Origin: Fragilaria crotonensis | Lineage: Eukaryota; Bacillariophyta; Fragilariophyceae; Fragilariales; Fragilariaceae | DNA: 64,000 nt | Direction of reading: 5' to 3' | Assembly: GCA_022925895.1 (NCBI GenBank) | Contig: JAKSYS010000136.1 | Span: 10,001-74,000, forward strand | Shown here: positions 10,594 through 21,500 of the stretch, piece by piece | Position numbering within the stretch: the stretch's first letter is position 1 | Layout of the letters: every line of letters starts with the position of its first letter | Made by a program: the position numbers and the translations under genes | Notes under the pieces: generated by a model | Told to the model about the DNA's origin: nothing | Seen by the model: only the letters and a program-made list of their open reading frames with translations | Databases searched by the model: none

Positions 10594-11961
10594 TTAGTTC
10601 AAAGATCTAGGCCGCTTTAGGGTCCGCGCCAATTCTTCAAGCCTTTTGGCTTCCCTTTGTCCGGTAGCCCAGGCTCCGTGGACGCAAGAATGTGCAACTT
10701 TGCTAGTATGCTCTCCTGCAAAAAGGAGATTGCCCAGTGGCAATGCAACTTCGTCATAGTCTTCAACCGTGGATCCAATTTTCGCGAATGAGTAAGCTCC
10801 GTATGAAAATGGATCCATATTCCATCGCGTCACCTTTGTAGCCACGGGATCCGGAATTTCGTTTCCGAAGATGTTCCTCAACGCCGCCATGGTCTCTTCG
10901 ACGGCTTCCTGGTCACTTAAACCATTAGGAGAATCAACCCGAAGTGCAGCATCACCACCATGGAACATAAATAACACCGGAGCACCAACGTCATCAGAAC
11001 AATCGTAAAAATTCTTAACTCGGGTTGGATCGGAATCTGTGGACGAAAAGAACGCATGACCCCAGAAGCGACGGTCGAATTTCAATGCAACTTTGTCCAA
11101 CAATCCCATTCCAATGGCATCAATTGATCGCCACCGAGCTTCGGGAAGTGCAGGAGAAAACTTCATTTTGCGCTTTTGCAACACTCCAAGGGGAATGGTG
11201 CAGACGCAGTAGTCACCCGTGATCCGCTCCCCATCCACTAGGTCAACAGAAACCTGACCATCTACAGCAGATAATTCGTAGTTGATAGCTTCGGCGATGC
11301 ATCCCAGTCGAAGCCTCTCTTCACCGATGTTCGCTACGACCGCCTTGATGACCTCGTGGTATGTTCCCTTAGGAACCTCATCACAGCCCCCCAAATTCTC
11401 GTATGGTCCGTTAAGGAATAAGGAAGCGCTGAGCTCGTGGAGCCTGCCGCCCTCGTAGCATTCTGACCTGTGACATAGACAGTTCATCATCTGCAAAAAC
11501 TCACCCGATACAACCCTGTCGCTCGACTGCAAGGCACGATCCAGCAAGTCTTTCACCGAAGTGTCAACTTCGATTGTCTCCATGGATAAGCCGCTGTCCA
11601 GTGTTTTGTTATAAAAACTTTCCGCCAACTTGGCATTAATGATATCGATTGGCCTGCCATTTGAGCCAAATACTTTCTGAGCAATCTCGCGCTTGCGCCT
11701 TTTGTTCTCAGGCTTCTCCGCAAACGGAAGTTTGAGCTCCTTCATCAATCGTGTCATGGGGTTACGATTACTAGCTTCATGAACCCACTGACCTCCTAAA
11801 TCCACCATGGTACCGCCAAGATCATACGGATGAACACGACCACCTAAGCGATCACGACCTTCGAGTATTTGGACATCATAGTGCAACGAATCCTTCAAAC
11901 TATACGCAACCGCGAGGCCCGAAAACCCACCTCCAATTACGATAACTTTCTTCTTTTTCAA
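10594..11961 (-). CDS. FAD-dependent amine oxidase (polyamine oxidase/LSD1-like fold)
   Basis: About 455 residues. The N-terminus is the FAD-binding Rossmann fold (VIVIGGGFSGLAVAYSL), followed by the RLGGRV and LGGTMVDLGGQWVH motifs; the C-terminus carries LLFAGEHTSKVAHSCVHGAWATG, the second FAD contact. These identify a flavin monoamine/polyamine oxidase; the substrate is not determined. The start is unresolved: the open frame begins with a TTG at 11961 and an in-frame TAA lies about 20 bases upstream, with no ATG before the GxGxxG motif. An ATG at 12019 in another frame would give MKLLKGLQPAQVLLKPNRS and would join the main frame if the AAAA run at 11960-11963 had one base too many. A short unrecognised 5' exon is the alternative. 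Confidence 0.85.
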   Translation of the reverse strand: MKKKKVIVIGGGFSGLAVAYSLKDSLHYDVQILEGRDRLGGRVHPYDLGGTMVDLGGQWVHEASNRNPMTRLMKELKLPFAEKPENKRRKREIAQKVFGSNGRPIDIINAKLAESFYNKTLDSGLSMETIEVDTSVKDLLDRALQSSDRVVSGEFLQMMNCLCHRSECYEGGRLHELSASLFLNGPYENLGGCDEVPKGTYHEVIKAVVANIGEERLRLGCIAEAINYELSAVDGQVSVDLVDGERITGDYCVCTIPLGVLQKRKMKFSPALPEARWRSIDAIGMGLLDKVALKFDRRFWGHAFFSSTDSDPTRVKNFYDCSDDVGAPVLFMFHGGDAALRVDSPNGLSDQEAVEETMAALRNIFGNEIPDPVATKVTRWNMDPFSYGAYSFAKIGSTVEDYDEVALPLGNLLFAGEHTSKVAHSCVHGAWATGQREAKRLEELARTLKRPRSLN

Positions 11962-12019
11962 AACTGCGATTTGGCTTTAGAAGGACCTGAGCCGGTTGTA
12001 GGCCTTTGAGGAGCTTCAT

Positions 12020-12781
12020 CCAAGATTATCGTTAGTGATGAGAGCCAATCCAGAGTGAAGTGGTCTCTTCTTGACGCCAATTGCTTGACGACATGTCGTT
12101 TTTTTGTTTTCTTCACAACAAGAAGCACATCGAGAGAGTAGACATGTCGAGAGCTACAGTGCTACTGTCGAAGCAGACGGTGCTACTGTCGAGGCTAACA
12201 GTGCTACTGTGCTAGCAACACCGTATGCTATGGACGACGGTAGCAATGGCTTCTGTTCTGCTGCTCTTCTTGATGCCAGGGAATGGACTGAAGTCACAAG
12301 GAAGGGCAAGACTGGAAGACCAGGAAGACCTCCCGGTGTGCAGGGATCTACAGAGGGATCCCAGGAGGCATCACATGTGAAGTATTGAAGACTTCACAGG
12401 GGTAAAACCTACCGGGAAGGTGATTTGGTGCAGTTCTTTGGGATTAGATTTGTTGTATGGAACCTACAGGATGAAGTCTTTTGTGGTCTGATTGGAGAGC
12501 TTTTTAAGCTCTCATCATTGATTGAATGATGACTTTAGAAGTAGTTTAACAAACAAACTACCGGGTAGGCACACAATATCAAGAATTAGCAAGTGAGTAG
12601 AGGACTAACTACCGTCACATTTTGCACGATATTTTCGATCTACTGTACGGTTACTACAGTACGGAATATTTAACATAGACATCACAAGCGTGACTGTGAA
12701 ACTTAAAGTGGCGTACTAGTACCAGGTACTGTATAAAGTACGGTACTGTGAAAAGTGAAAACTGCAAACATGGACAACCGG
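12020..12781. other. Spacer with a short repetitive open frame
   Basis: No secure gene. An open frame at 12104-12388 (+) lacks an early ATG and encodes a degenerate threefold SATVEA/GATVEA/SATVLA repeat followed by EWTEVTRKGKTGRPGRPPG. The WT-x-VTRKGK wording resembles the N-termini of some retroelement gag-like proteins, so this may be a relic, but I cannot confirm it. The rest is AT-rich with scattered GTAC palindromes. Confidence 0.3.
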
Positions 12782-14287
12782 CTATTTCCATAACTTTATC
12801 GTCTTATCATACCCACTCGTGACGATGCTATCTTGCAGGATTCCTAACCCCATGACTTTTCCCTCGTGTCCTCGGAGGGTCGATAGAATCTTCCAGTCTC
12901 GGGTCGACCAAATCTTCGCAGTGCCATCAAACGAACTCGATGCCAGATATTCAGCGCTGCCAGGAGCAAATTGAATCTGAGTCACTAGATTCGAATGCGC
13001 GGGAATTGATGCAAATACTTTGCGCTTGCGCATATCCCAGATCTTGATAGTACCATCATCGCCAGCCGTGGCAAGTTGAAAGCCATTAGGGCTGTATTCG
13101 GCACATAAGACACGCTTAGCGTGCCCTTGGTAGTGACAAATAGACTTTCCGGTTCTGAGGTCCCAATTCTGAACGACGCCGCAAAAGTCAGTTGTAGCAA
13201 CTAGTGAACCATCATGATGGAAACCAATGCCGTATACTTCGCGAGCATGACCGTCTTGCAGAAGGAGTTGAGATCCAGTTTCAACATCCCAAAGTCGCCA
13301 CGTATGGTCAAAGCTGGTTGTTGCCACATGTTCTCCCATGGGATGGAAGGCGGTACTACACAATCGAGCCGCGTGGCCTTTAAGAACCCCAACATTACGA
13401 ATGGAATACTTAAAAGTATCGGTGTCGTCTGACATGGTATCGTCAATCTGAATCCTCCATAATTTCCCAACTAAATCGATGGACGCTGTTGAACAAATGG
13501 CATAGTTAGGTGATGCTTGTGCTGCGATTCCCATGATGCGATCCTCATGAACCAGGGTTGATGTCCCCACCAAGCCCAGTTGAGGCGAGCTTCCGTCCCA
13601 GATTTTGATTGTGGCGCTCCAACTCCCAGTGGCGACGAGTTGAGCGCCGTCCAAATTGAACGTGCAAATGGCAGACAAGGCCCGTCCATCACCATATTGC
13701 GATCCTTCTAGACCCATATTACGAAGGGATTTGTAAAGCTTCGTGCATTCGTCGTCGAGGCGTGACACTTCTGCCTCGTCCTCCGATTCTTCAACATTCC
13801 CCATCAACACTTTCTCACGCTTTCGTTTACTACCCGCTCGAAGTCTACGCTCGCGATCTAAGCGAGCTCTTGCCCTGCCAAGAGAGTATTGCGCAATCCT
13901 TTCACGAGCCTGGATCAATTCGTTCGATGCACGGGTGTATTTGGTCACTTCTTCTTCCGTTTCGATTGGTGCCTTTGCATGGGGAAGATCAATGGCACTG
14001 GAAAGAGAAATCCCTCCCTCATTCATAACTTCCCTCCTGGCAAGTTCCATACGCAATCGGTCCCTCACATTGGCCAAATTCTCTCCAAACAATCTCACTG
14101 GCTGCCTCAATCTACGAAGTGCATGTCGAACGTCCTCTGGAAGGGTCGGGACGTCCATCTGAAATGCTCGTTTTTTGGCTTCCAATTCGACCAGCATGAG
14201 TTCATGCTTTCTCCTTTCGATGGCCGAATCCTCCGTCAAATCCATAACTTCAACGCCGGTTGACGTGCTGATTGTACCTTGACTCAT
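12782..14287 (-). CDS. PRPF4: U4/U6 snRNP protein PRPF4 (Prp4), SFM + WD40
   Basis: The first ATG is at 14287, giving 501 residues (the frame extends to a TTG at 14320). Residues about 45-95 form the splicing-factor motif (SFM): DVRHALRRLRQPVRLFGENLANVRDRLRMEL. A basic linker follows, then a seven-bladed WD40 propeller from about residue 190 to the end (AICTFNLDGAQLVATGSWSATIKIWD ... TSGYDKTIKLWK). The SFM-then-WD40 order and the sequence near IPAHSNLVTQIQFAPG and LRGHEGKVMGLGI match PRPF4, a structural subunit of the U4/U6.U5 tri-snRNP that acts in spliceosome assembly in the nucleus. No intron is present. Confidence 0.93.
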   Translation of the reverse strand: MSQGTISTSTGVEVMDLTEDSAIERRKHELMLVELEAKKRAFQMDVPTLPEDVRHALRRLRQPVRLFGENLANVRDRLRMELARREVMNEGGISLSSAIDLPHAKAPIETEEEVTKYTRASNELIQARERIAQYSLGRARARLDRERRLRAGSKRKREKVLMGNVEESEDEAEVSRLDDECTKLYKSLRNMGLEGSQYGDGRALSAICTFNLDGAQLVATGSWSATIKIWDGSSPQLGLVGTSTLVHEDRIMGIAAQASPNYAICSTASIDLVGKLWRIQIDDTMSDDTDTFKYSIRNVGVLKGHAARLCSTAFHPMGEHVATTSFDHTWRLWDVETGSQLLLQDGHAREVYGIGFHHDGSLVATTDFCGVVQNWDLRTGKSICHYQGHAKRVLCAEYSPNGFQLATAGDDGTIKIWDMRKRKVFASIPAHSNLVTQIQFAPGSAEYLASSSFDGTAKIWSTRDWKILSTLRGHEGKVMGLGILQDSIVTSGYDKTIKLWK

Positions 14288-15620
14288 GATGATTACGGAC
14301 AAGGTTGACGTGTCGATCAACAGTCGAAAATGTTATTATCATGGGAGAACTTAAGTCCTCAGATCGATAAACATGAGTTGGTACTATATTGAGGGATGAG
14401 CGTGCAAGATGAACGACCGGATGGTTTCTCTGTTTCTCTACTCCAGTACTACAGTCCTGGGGTACTACAGTAGTCCAGAGCAGTGCCTTGTGCTGAGAAG
14501 AAAGGTACGAGTACCGGTACCAGGCAGGGTTTGATAAAAGGTTACCACCGCTACCGGAGGTATTATACTGCAGGTTTTATACCGTACCAATACCTTCTCT
14601 CCAGCAGCCTGCAGTGTCCGACCACCGGGTCGTCAGGCGTTGGAATATCCCACCACCGGAATGAGGGCAATACACTGACCAGTAAGCGTCACTCTGTGGG
14701 AGCCATATACCAAGTTTGTCCGGTGATATTTTCAAACCCAGTACTTGAGACATATTGTGAAGTAACTGTCTTTTACCAGAAGGTTACTATGAGCGCTATG
14801 GTCTACTGTACTTGCAGTACTGTCGTGTGAATAGACGGTACAGCAGCTGACAGTTACTGAATCACCTACCGCACCAAATTTCAAATACCCGTTATTTACT
14901 GCCAGGCGATAAGCGAGTCGGTACAACCGTAATAAAAACCGTGAAGACGTTCGCACAACGAATGATCATTGGTGCAAGTCCACATAGGGGTGGTACACCA
15001 TAATACGTACCGGCATCCAAATGTACCAAATTTTTCAGCTTGCAGTATTATTTTATAAAACCCTGGTACCAGGTATACGTACGACGTACGACGTACGAGT
15101 ACCAGGTACAAGGTACAAGGTACAAGGTACAAGGTATGCATACAAGGTACAGTACAAGTACAAGGTATGTCATACAAGTACAAGTATGTATGTATGATAC
15201 CTGGCGCTAGACTCCGAAGACATGATGTATCATATCGGGATACAGGATACGGACTTCCTGGTACTGACTGTACGCTGAGTACGTCAATACTGTAGATCCA
15301 TACTGTAGTACCAGACAACGTAGATCAACTTCCCATAGAGCTGTACAGTACTAGAGTCGTACATGCAAAATGCATACTACCGGTTCTACAATGTACCGTA
15401 TCATAGTTCAGGATGCAGGACAGTCCGATGCATGACACTATCGTCTGCCAACCGCCGGCCGCCGGATTCTCTGGCATCAAAATGTGGAAGTTGTTATTTT
15501 ACGGTTGAATAGAATGTATCCCTCCTGCTCGGATGCAAATATTTGATCGTGTGAAGCAGTCGTTTCAGTAAATGACGAACCTTTCCTTCGGTAGCTGTTG
15601 AAATCATTTGCAAAGCAACA
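14288..15620. repeat. Gene-free spacer rich in GTAC palindromes
   Basis: About 1.3 kb with no supported coding region. Between roughly 14450 and 15420 the tetranucleotide GTAC recurs at very high density, including a short tandem run of GTACAAG-type units around 15100-15185 and overlapping ACGTACG units near 15075. The small open frames here translate to low-complexity Tyr/Val/Leu strings and are not credible genes. Confidence 0.5.
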
Positions 15621-16739
15621 ATGCCATTTGCGATGTTGCATCGACTGACCTTGGCAATCACCCTGCTTTCCGCGGCTCTCGCACAGCAGACCTTCTGGAA
15701 AGAGTCCTCTCAGCTGAACTTCAACTATAATTTTGATTCTCAGGTTGGCCCAGGCGGCTGGGGTAACGTTGACACAAGTAATTCAGAATGGGAACAGTAC
15801 ACCAATGGACACCCGCTTTTTAACTTGGACATCAACGGCAATGAATGTGATCAGTCATCTCGTCCCTCTCCCATAGCACTCGCTGTCACTGATAACTGCT
15901 CTGATGTCGAGATGTGGATGCGACAGATAGATTCAAATGACTGCGTCGCCAAGAACGTTTCCTTTGAGATAACTCCCAATACCCTCAGGGCTTACTTTCC
16001 CGACGATGACTCTACATGCCAGCGTCCTGCTCTTCGGATGGACGGAAGTAGTTCCGATGACTTCATTCTTCAATTCATGGAAATCCATGCTCGTTCCGAA
16101 CACGTCGTGAATGGTCGGCGCTTCGACGCCGAGCTGCAAATGGCACACATGGGAACCGATAGTAGCAACGACAGAATGGTGATTGTGAGTGTCCTCATCG
16201 ATGCCAGTGCGAGAGGAGACCATGTTGAATTTCAGTACATGTTGGACCAGTGGAAAATCGCTGCGGATGCCCTGGCCTCCAATTGCGGGACCAATCGTCG
16301 CACCTTGCGCGCCAGGGACACAGTGGCGAAGGCTAGTAGTACGTCACAGACCGTCAAGGACAACGACACCGTGAAATCTCGTCGCACACAAGAGTGTACG
16401 GGATCGAATTGTGGACCTCGCATTAGGATGTACCCCTATTCCATGTGGCCTTCTATTTGGTACTATAAATACGGAGGAAGTCTAACAACACCACCGTGTT
16501 CCACGATTGCGAGGTGGCGCATCATCGATAAGCCGATGACCATCTCCAGAAAACAATACAAGCAACTCGCGACTCTCTTGAGGGCCTACAAGGATAGCAA
16601 TTGCAAGGACGGAACTGTCTTGAGTCCTACTGGTGAGAACTTTCGACCATTGGAGACGGTGAACACGAATATCCAAAACGTGCAACACTGTACCCAGAAC
16701 GATTTTGTTGAAACTCTTTACAACCCAAGTCTTCAATAG
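15621..16739 (+). CDS. Secreted alpha-carbonic-anhydrase-like protein with altered zinc ligands
   Basis: A 372-residue intronless frame from ATG 15621. A signal peptide is clear (LHRLTLAITLLSAALAQ, about 6-22). The alpha-CA fold is shown by PSEH-type ARSEHVVNGRRFDAELQMAH (about 155-175), a VSVLID strand and YKYGGSLTTPPCSTIARWRI (about 285-304), the CA substrate-pocket signature. By eye-alignment the first zinc histidine of the HxH pair is Glu (EIH) and the third ligand His of ELHLVH is Gln (ELQMAH), leaving one of three. Activity as a normal CO2 hydratase is therefore doubtful unless the metal site is rebuilt. A basic insertion (about 225-260) with two Cys precedes the C-terminal signature. 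There is no plastid FAP motif, so secretion or an endomembrane location is likely. Confidence 0.85.
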   Translation: MPFAMLHRLTLAITLLSAALAQQTFWKESSQLNFNYNFDSQVGPGGWGNVDTSNSEWEQYTNGHPLFNLDINGNECDQSSRPSPIALAVTDNCSDVEMWMRQIDSNDCVAKNVSFEITPNTLRAYFPDDDSTCQRPALRMDGSSSDDFILQFMEIHARSEHVVNGRRFDAELQMAHMGTDSSNDRMVIVSVLIDASARGDHVEFQYMLDQWKIAADALASNCGTNRRTLRARDTVAKASSTSQTVKDNDTVKSRRTQECTGSNCGPRIRMYPYSMWPSIWYYKYGGSLTTPPCSTIARWRIIDKPMTISRKQYKQLATLLRAYKDSNCKDGTVLSPTGENFRPLETVNTNIQNVQHCTQNDFVETLYNPSLQ

Positions 16740-16837
16740 GTTTAAGAACTTAGCGAAACAGTTTCAATCCTGCGATCAACCCCGCATGTCGTATAGAACA
16801 TTGAAACTTAATACTAGCCGCACCGTCCTGTAAACAC

Positions 16838-17434
16838 CTATATGACTGGCATCGGGTATGCCTTGGCGGTCGAAAAGTCAAAGGCGTCGGGAGATGGCCC
16901 AATTTCTCGTAGCAAGTCACATCGAGCAAACGCTTCCTCCAGGGTCGGTGGATCGTTCGCTCCAGCCGGTCTCCACCAACAAACAGCAAACGGTGGCTTG
17001 ACGTCATCCGTAAACCACTCGCGTTTACGCTTGTAGTACATGGCATGCCCACTCTTGAAAGCGAAATGCCTCAACGATTCCAAGTTCATCCACATGGACA
17101 GTTGCGGCATGAGCAGCTCATCGTCACGCAGACAACGGACAGCATTTCGAAGTTCTGGATCGTCATTGTCGAAACTCCACACAAATCCAGGAGTTGCCTT
17201 GGCCAATGCGTTGATCGGACCCATGGCCAAGGCGAACTCAGCCATGGTCGGATGGTCCATCGGATGCCGCAAGCGAGCGTAATTCATATGTGCTAAATGA
17301 AATGGTTGGCATGTTTCTATTGTTTCAAGGTCACTCTTGTTGTTGACAGTTTGGAACGCTCGAACTCCCTGCGTCGGGAGTACATTGAGCATGCATCTCG
17401 ATGCGACAAGGCTCCGGGACATCATCGTTGTCAT
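16838..17434 (-). CDS. DUF3291 family protein, N-terminal extension
   Basis: A 198-residue frame starting at ATG 17434. Residues about 42-190 match the DUF3291 pattern: HLAHMNYARLRHPMDHPTMAEFALAMGPINALAKATPGFVW, then LSMWMNLESLRHFAFKSGHAMYYKRKREWF, WWRPAG and a GPSPDAFDFS tail. The family has a ferredoxin-like (Dabb/monooxygenase-like) fold with no established substrate. The first 30 residues (MTTMMSRSLVASRCMLNVL...) are basic and hydroxylated, suggesting mitochondrial import. It is convergent with the carbonic-anhydrase-like gene, 98 bp apart. Confidence 0.85.
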   Translation of the reverse strand: MTTMMSRSLVASRCMLNVLPTQGVRAFQTVNNKSDLETIETCQPFHLAHMNYARLRHPMDHPTMAEFALAMGPINALAKATPGFVWSFDNDDPELRNAVRCLRDDELLMPQLSMWMNLESLRHFAFKSGHAMYYKRKREWFTDDVKPPFAVCWWRPAGANDPPTLEEAFARCDLLREIGPSPDAFDFSTAKAYPMPVI

Positions 17435-18567
17435 TTTAAACCACTTGATGCGTCATATCGAAGGATTATGCCCGGACTCGCGAGTGTGTGTTCATGCATT
17501 CATGATTCATGAGCATGATCTTCTGGAACGGGAAATACATACAAAGGTCAGGTCCTACTAGTTGTCACACGCTGCATGCTACTGCATACTGCATATAAAC
17601 ATTCGACGAGAATTGTCGGAGGCAAACGACAGTAGCAGAGGCTGCAGTACTTGTACTTAGGCAAGCACACCAAGACAGTTGCAACCTGCTAGTAGTAGTT
17701 CCTAGGCCGCCAATCCTAATGCCTATCATCCTATCATACATTGTCAGGCATGGCAAAAATAGGCGATCCGGCCGGCGCGCCTACACCCGCCTAAAAATGG
17801 TAAATTTAGGCGGCATGCCGACTTCATGTATAGGCGGTGGGGTTAGGGGTTAGGGGTACGGTACAGTACCAGTAGTGCAAGTCGTGCCAGTAGCGAGTAG
17901 TAGCATGCCGATAGGCCCAGCATAGTACGCGACGACACGTATCTGACCCGAGTCTGCTGTATTCCGGATTATCTGGCACGTATACCTATATATTTAGGTT
18001 AACTTTAGGCGGCATGCCAAGTTCGATTTTAGGCGGGTAGGCCCGTAGCGGCAGGCGCCCGCCTATTTTTGCCATGCCTGTACATTGTCCATCGTCCATC
18101 CTTCGAACAACAAGTAACTCCATGGTCCATGGGACTCAAGAATTGCCGGAAATTTTGCCCGGCTCATTGTCGTGTAGTCAAACTTTGGAAGTCGAAATTA
18201 GTACGAAACAATCATCAACGAAACGAATGCGATTGCAGACCTAAGTGCATCCTACAAATGTAACACTGCTGCGTGGATTATGAATCCACAAGAGCAGATT
18301 CAGGATAAAGCTAAACTTCGACGAAGTTCATTAACTGCAACACCAAGATATAGCACAATTTTAGTTCTGCCTGCAATTCGACTATAGCTAGGAGAGAAAG
18401 GAGCGTGAAGCCCCGTAATACGAAAGAAAGGAATCGCGATGCGGTCTCCTTTGTAGGTACCGATATTGTTGCTAGGCCGCCGCAAGTTGAAGCAAAGGTT
18501 GCTATGATTGATATCCATGATGCCCCCACGGCAGGGCACGTGGTTATAGGTCGCCTGAGGACTGGTA
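17435..18567. other. Spacer holding the first MITE
   Basis: Apart from the MITE at 17745-18080 I see no gene. The short frames on both strands (for example 18300-18737 minus and 18405-18704 plus) lie over the 3' end of the DENN gene and have no recognisable motifs. Confidence 0.45.
17745..18080. mobile_element. hAT-type MITE (336 bp) with 8-bp target-site duplication
   Basis: The element begins CAGGCATGGCAAAAATAGGC and ends with the exact inverse; the terminal inverted repeat is perfect over 21 bp. It is flanked on both sides by the same 8 bp, TACATTGT (17737-17744 and 18081-18088). An 8-bp duplication and CAGG-type termini are the hallmarks of hAT transposons. There is no transposase, so it is non-autonomous. 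Inside, TTTAGGCGGCATGCC occurs twice and a GGGGTTAGGGGTTAGGGG stretch lies near 17838. Confidence 0.88.
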
Positions 18568-21500
18568 TTAAGAGTAAAGAAACTTGTATATTTCTCTCCT
18601 CTTGTAGTCTTGCCAATAACGCGAGTCTTGGTCACTGGAAAGCCTCGCTTGTTTTCTCCTTCGAAATGAAGCGGTCTTGCGCATGTTTGCAGTGTGTAGC
18701 TTGACACAGAGGTCGGGCATCGTCTGTAAGGTAGCAATAGCCACTTCCGACATGTTTTTCCGAAAGAGGTTATCTAACTTCCGATCAACCCAGAGGTCCT
18801 TTTCCAACGGGTCCAAGAGCGGATTCTTCTGCTTATTACTAAACCTCTTGAGGCCCTTCTTCGTTGGCGTAACCTGAATGATGTCGGTTCCACCAGCGAG
18901 CTCTGGAAACAGAAGTGTCATTGCTTTTACCGATGCCGAAGCGTGTTCGATTGAACACCAAAGCTTCTCAACAGCCCGAGCTTTCTTTTTCTTCTCAGTG
19001 TGACTGATTCCTAACAGTTGGTATATCTCGGCAAGCAGCTTTGATGTCTTCTCGATTCCGTTGAGACGTTCGTATACTTGAAGCCTTTCGATTTCAATGC
19101 GCTTCGCATATTGACGGACCACGCTCGGAGCCTTCACCAGGGAAAAGAATTGACTTGCCATTGCCGCTGCATTCGGCAGCGGAAATTGTGGAAGATACTC
19201 TTTGAAACTTCAATTCGAAAGTGACACAGCAACCCATATTGCTGAGAGCGGCGACGACGTTATCTTTTGAAACAACCTTTTTACCAGACTCTTGGAGCCC
19301 AAGAAATTTCCACATCCGTAGAAGTTCGTCAACAGACATCCTGGAGCCAAGAAAGGAATTCGTGAATAACGACCACATTTGCGTTCGATACGACAAGGGC
19401 GTATTTGCGCGTGTCCACAAATAGAAGATTTGACGGCGATACCGTGAGACCTGCAGTTCCAACAAATCATGCACCTGCTTTCGCACTAAACAAGCCCTCA
19501 CGTGCGCTTGGATCTTGCAAATCTCACTTTTTACAAGGGCAAATCGAAATCTGGTAGTTGTGCCTCGATAGACCGCCTGCAAGGATAGAATGGACCGCAT
19601 GAGTTTTGCGGCAAGTCGACGGGCGAGAATTCCCCTCCACCAACTCTGAATAAGCGTCGACTGATTGATTTTCTTTTGCATGGACAACCTCTGAGAACGC
19701 CGGTAATTTCGCTGGATACACAGTACACACGAAAGTCGCCTCCTGTATCGCTTGACTGCAATGTAACATCTGACGAAACATTGAATCACAAGGACATTTT
19801 TCAACACAAATGGAAGGTCGGCAATTGTCCTGTCAGTGTTTTGATGATGCAACATTTGGGCATATCGCTTGTAATTGGATACATGGATATATCTTCGAGC
19901 TTGTCCTTGCATCTTTATAACGCGGAGGACAAGTATGCTCTGCTTTCTTCGTGACGCTAGAAGAATCTCATTTGCAAATAGGACATCATCCGGTTTCTGT
20001 GATAGTTCAGGCAAAAAACCCGAATCGCCGCTGGAACGTAGCATGTGCCCAGACAGGTTCCCACTTGACGACACGTCCATGTCCTCGACTGAGGCCTTAA
20101 CGGACGCTTGCGTCGCAGTGATTAGCGCCCAGCTCAAATTCCTATCAGCTGGGACCTGCGAAAGCTTGGTAAGGAGCGTTGGTACAGCTTCTCCCTTCGA
20201 CGCGCCAAGCGCAGTCATGAGCACTTCCATCCTCTCAGACCCAATGGCCTTCCGTAGCATCTCGTTCCTCCTCATCGACTTCACCCTGCTGATCCCCTTC
20301 CTCTGAATCTTCTGCTCCCACTCGGGAGGCCATCGCTTCTTGGCTCTGACTGCGCCGAATAGCGACTGGTCTAACCTGGGAAACTTCGGATAAGAATATC
20401 TTCGACCATCTGCAGGCAGACCCCAATTTGAGGGCGCAGGTGGGGTGAAAGAGTCGGAGATCTTCCAGGACTCATTGTCCAAGAATGGAGTTGTCATCTT
20501 TCCTTGCTTTATTGATTTTTTCATCGACCTATTGTTTTTCGCGATGATTGCTTCGTCGAACAGGAGCACGGAAGCATCGTGAGGATCCTCGAGTCGTTCT
20601 TCGAGGAATCGTTGGAACAGCTGCGTTTCCACAACAAGACCTAACCACTTGCGCTTTAGCGGTGAGAGGTTTTTTTCGTTGAGGAACTCTTCCGCCCTGA
20701 ACAGCTCGCCCTTCATCTCCTTGGTGGCGTGCTTCTCATAACCATTAAATATTGATGTAAAGAATCGAAGGAAAGCATTCCTTATTTCCGAGACATTTAG
20801 ACTGCAAGCCTCCTGCGTAGCGAATACCAATGAGGTCCGAATGTCGATGTTTGTTGACATAGCATTTTGGAACAAGTGACTTACCTCGTCAACATTGTAA
20901 AGGTCTGTCGATGTGATGTGAGTTCGCAATGAAGTATCGATAACATCAGATGCCTGCCTGCGATCAATCTTGGCCCTCAACTTTGAGAAAAGCCTCGACT
21001 TAGACTCCACTTTTTCAGCTGTATCAACAGATGTTTTCGTTGAGAGTTGCCCTTCCTCAGAAACGAATCCGGCTGTAGCACTCGAACCGCCACTCTCAGG
21101 AAATGCGTGCTCCGACTCATCAAGGATTCGAATTCGCGCATCTGTACTCGTCATGGATGGATCGAATGTTTCCATGTGAGCGTACGGCTCACGCAAACTG
21201 TTGTGCAAATATTCACCATTCCCATGCGTGATCAAGCCTTTGATCCCATTCTTGGGTAAGATGTAATGATTTCCACCAAACTCTTGAAGCTTGCTTCTTA
21301 GTTTCATCGAGTCCTTCTCAGGCAGCATCGGAGGGAGCCTCTTCTCAATACGCCCACGCTCGTCCGTGCGCTCTTTAAATCCGAGATGAACGGTATCCCG
21401 GTCAAGATCGACGAAAACGACGCCTTTCGGTCTGTCTTCTGGCTTAACTTGAGCCAAGTAACGCGCATGCAAACCAACCAAGAATGGCACTGGAGCATCA

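Noticed and set aside
17838-17860. GGGGTTAGGGGTTAGGGG resembling telomere repeats
   Set aside because: Only two units and inside the MITE, so it is not an internal telomere.
18300-18737. Minus-strand frame of 145 codons at the 3' end of the DENN gene
   Set aside because: It overlaps the real last exon in another frame, has no motif and lies mostly in the 3' UTR.
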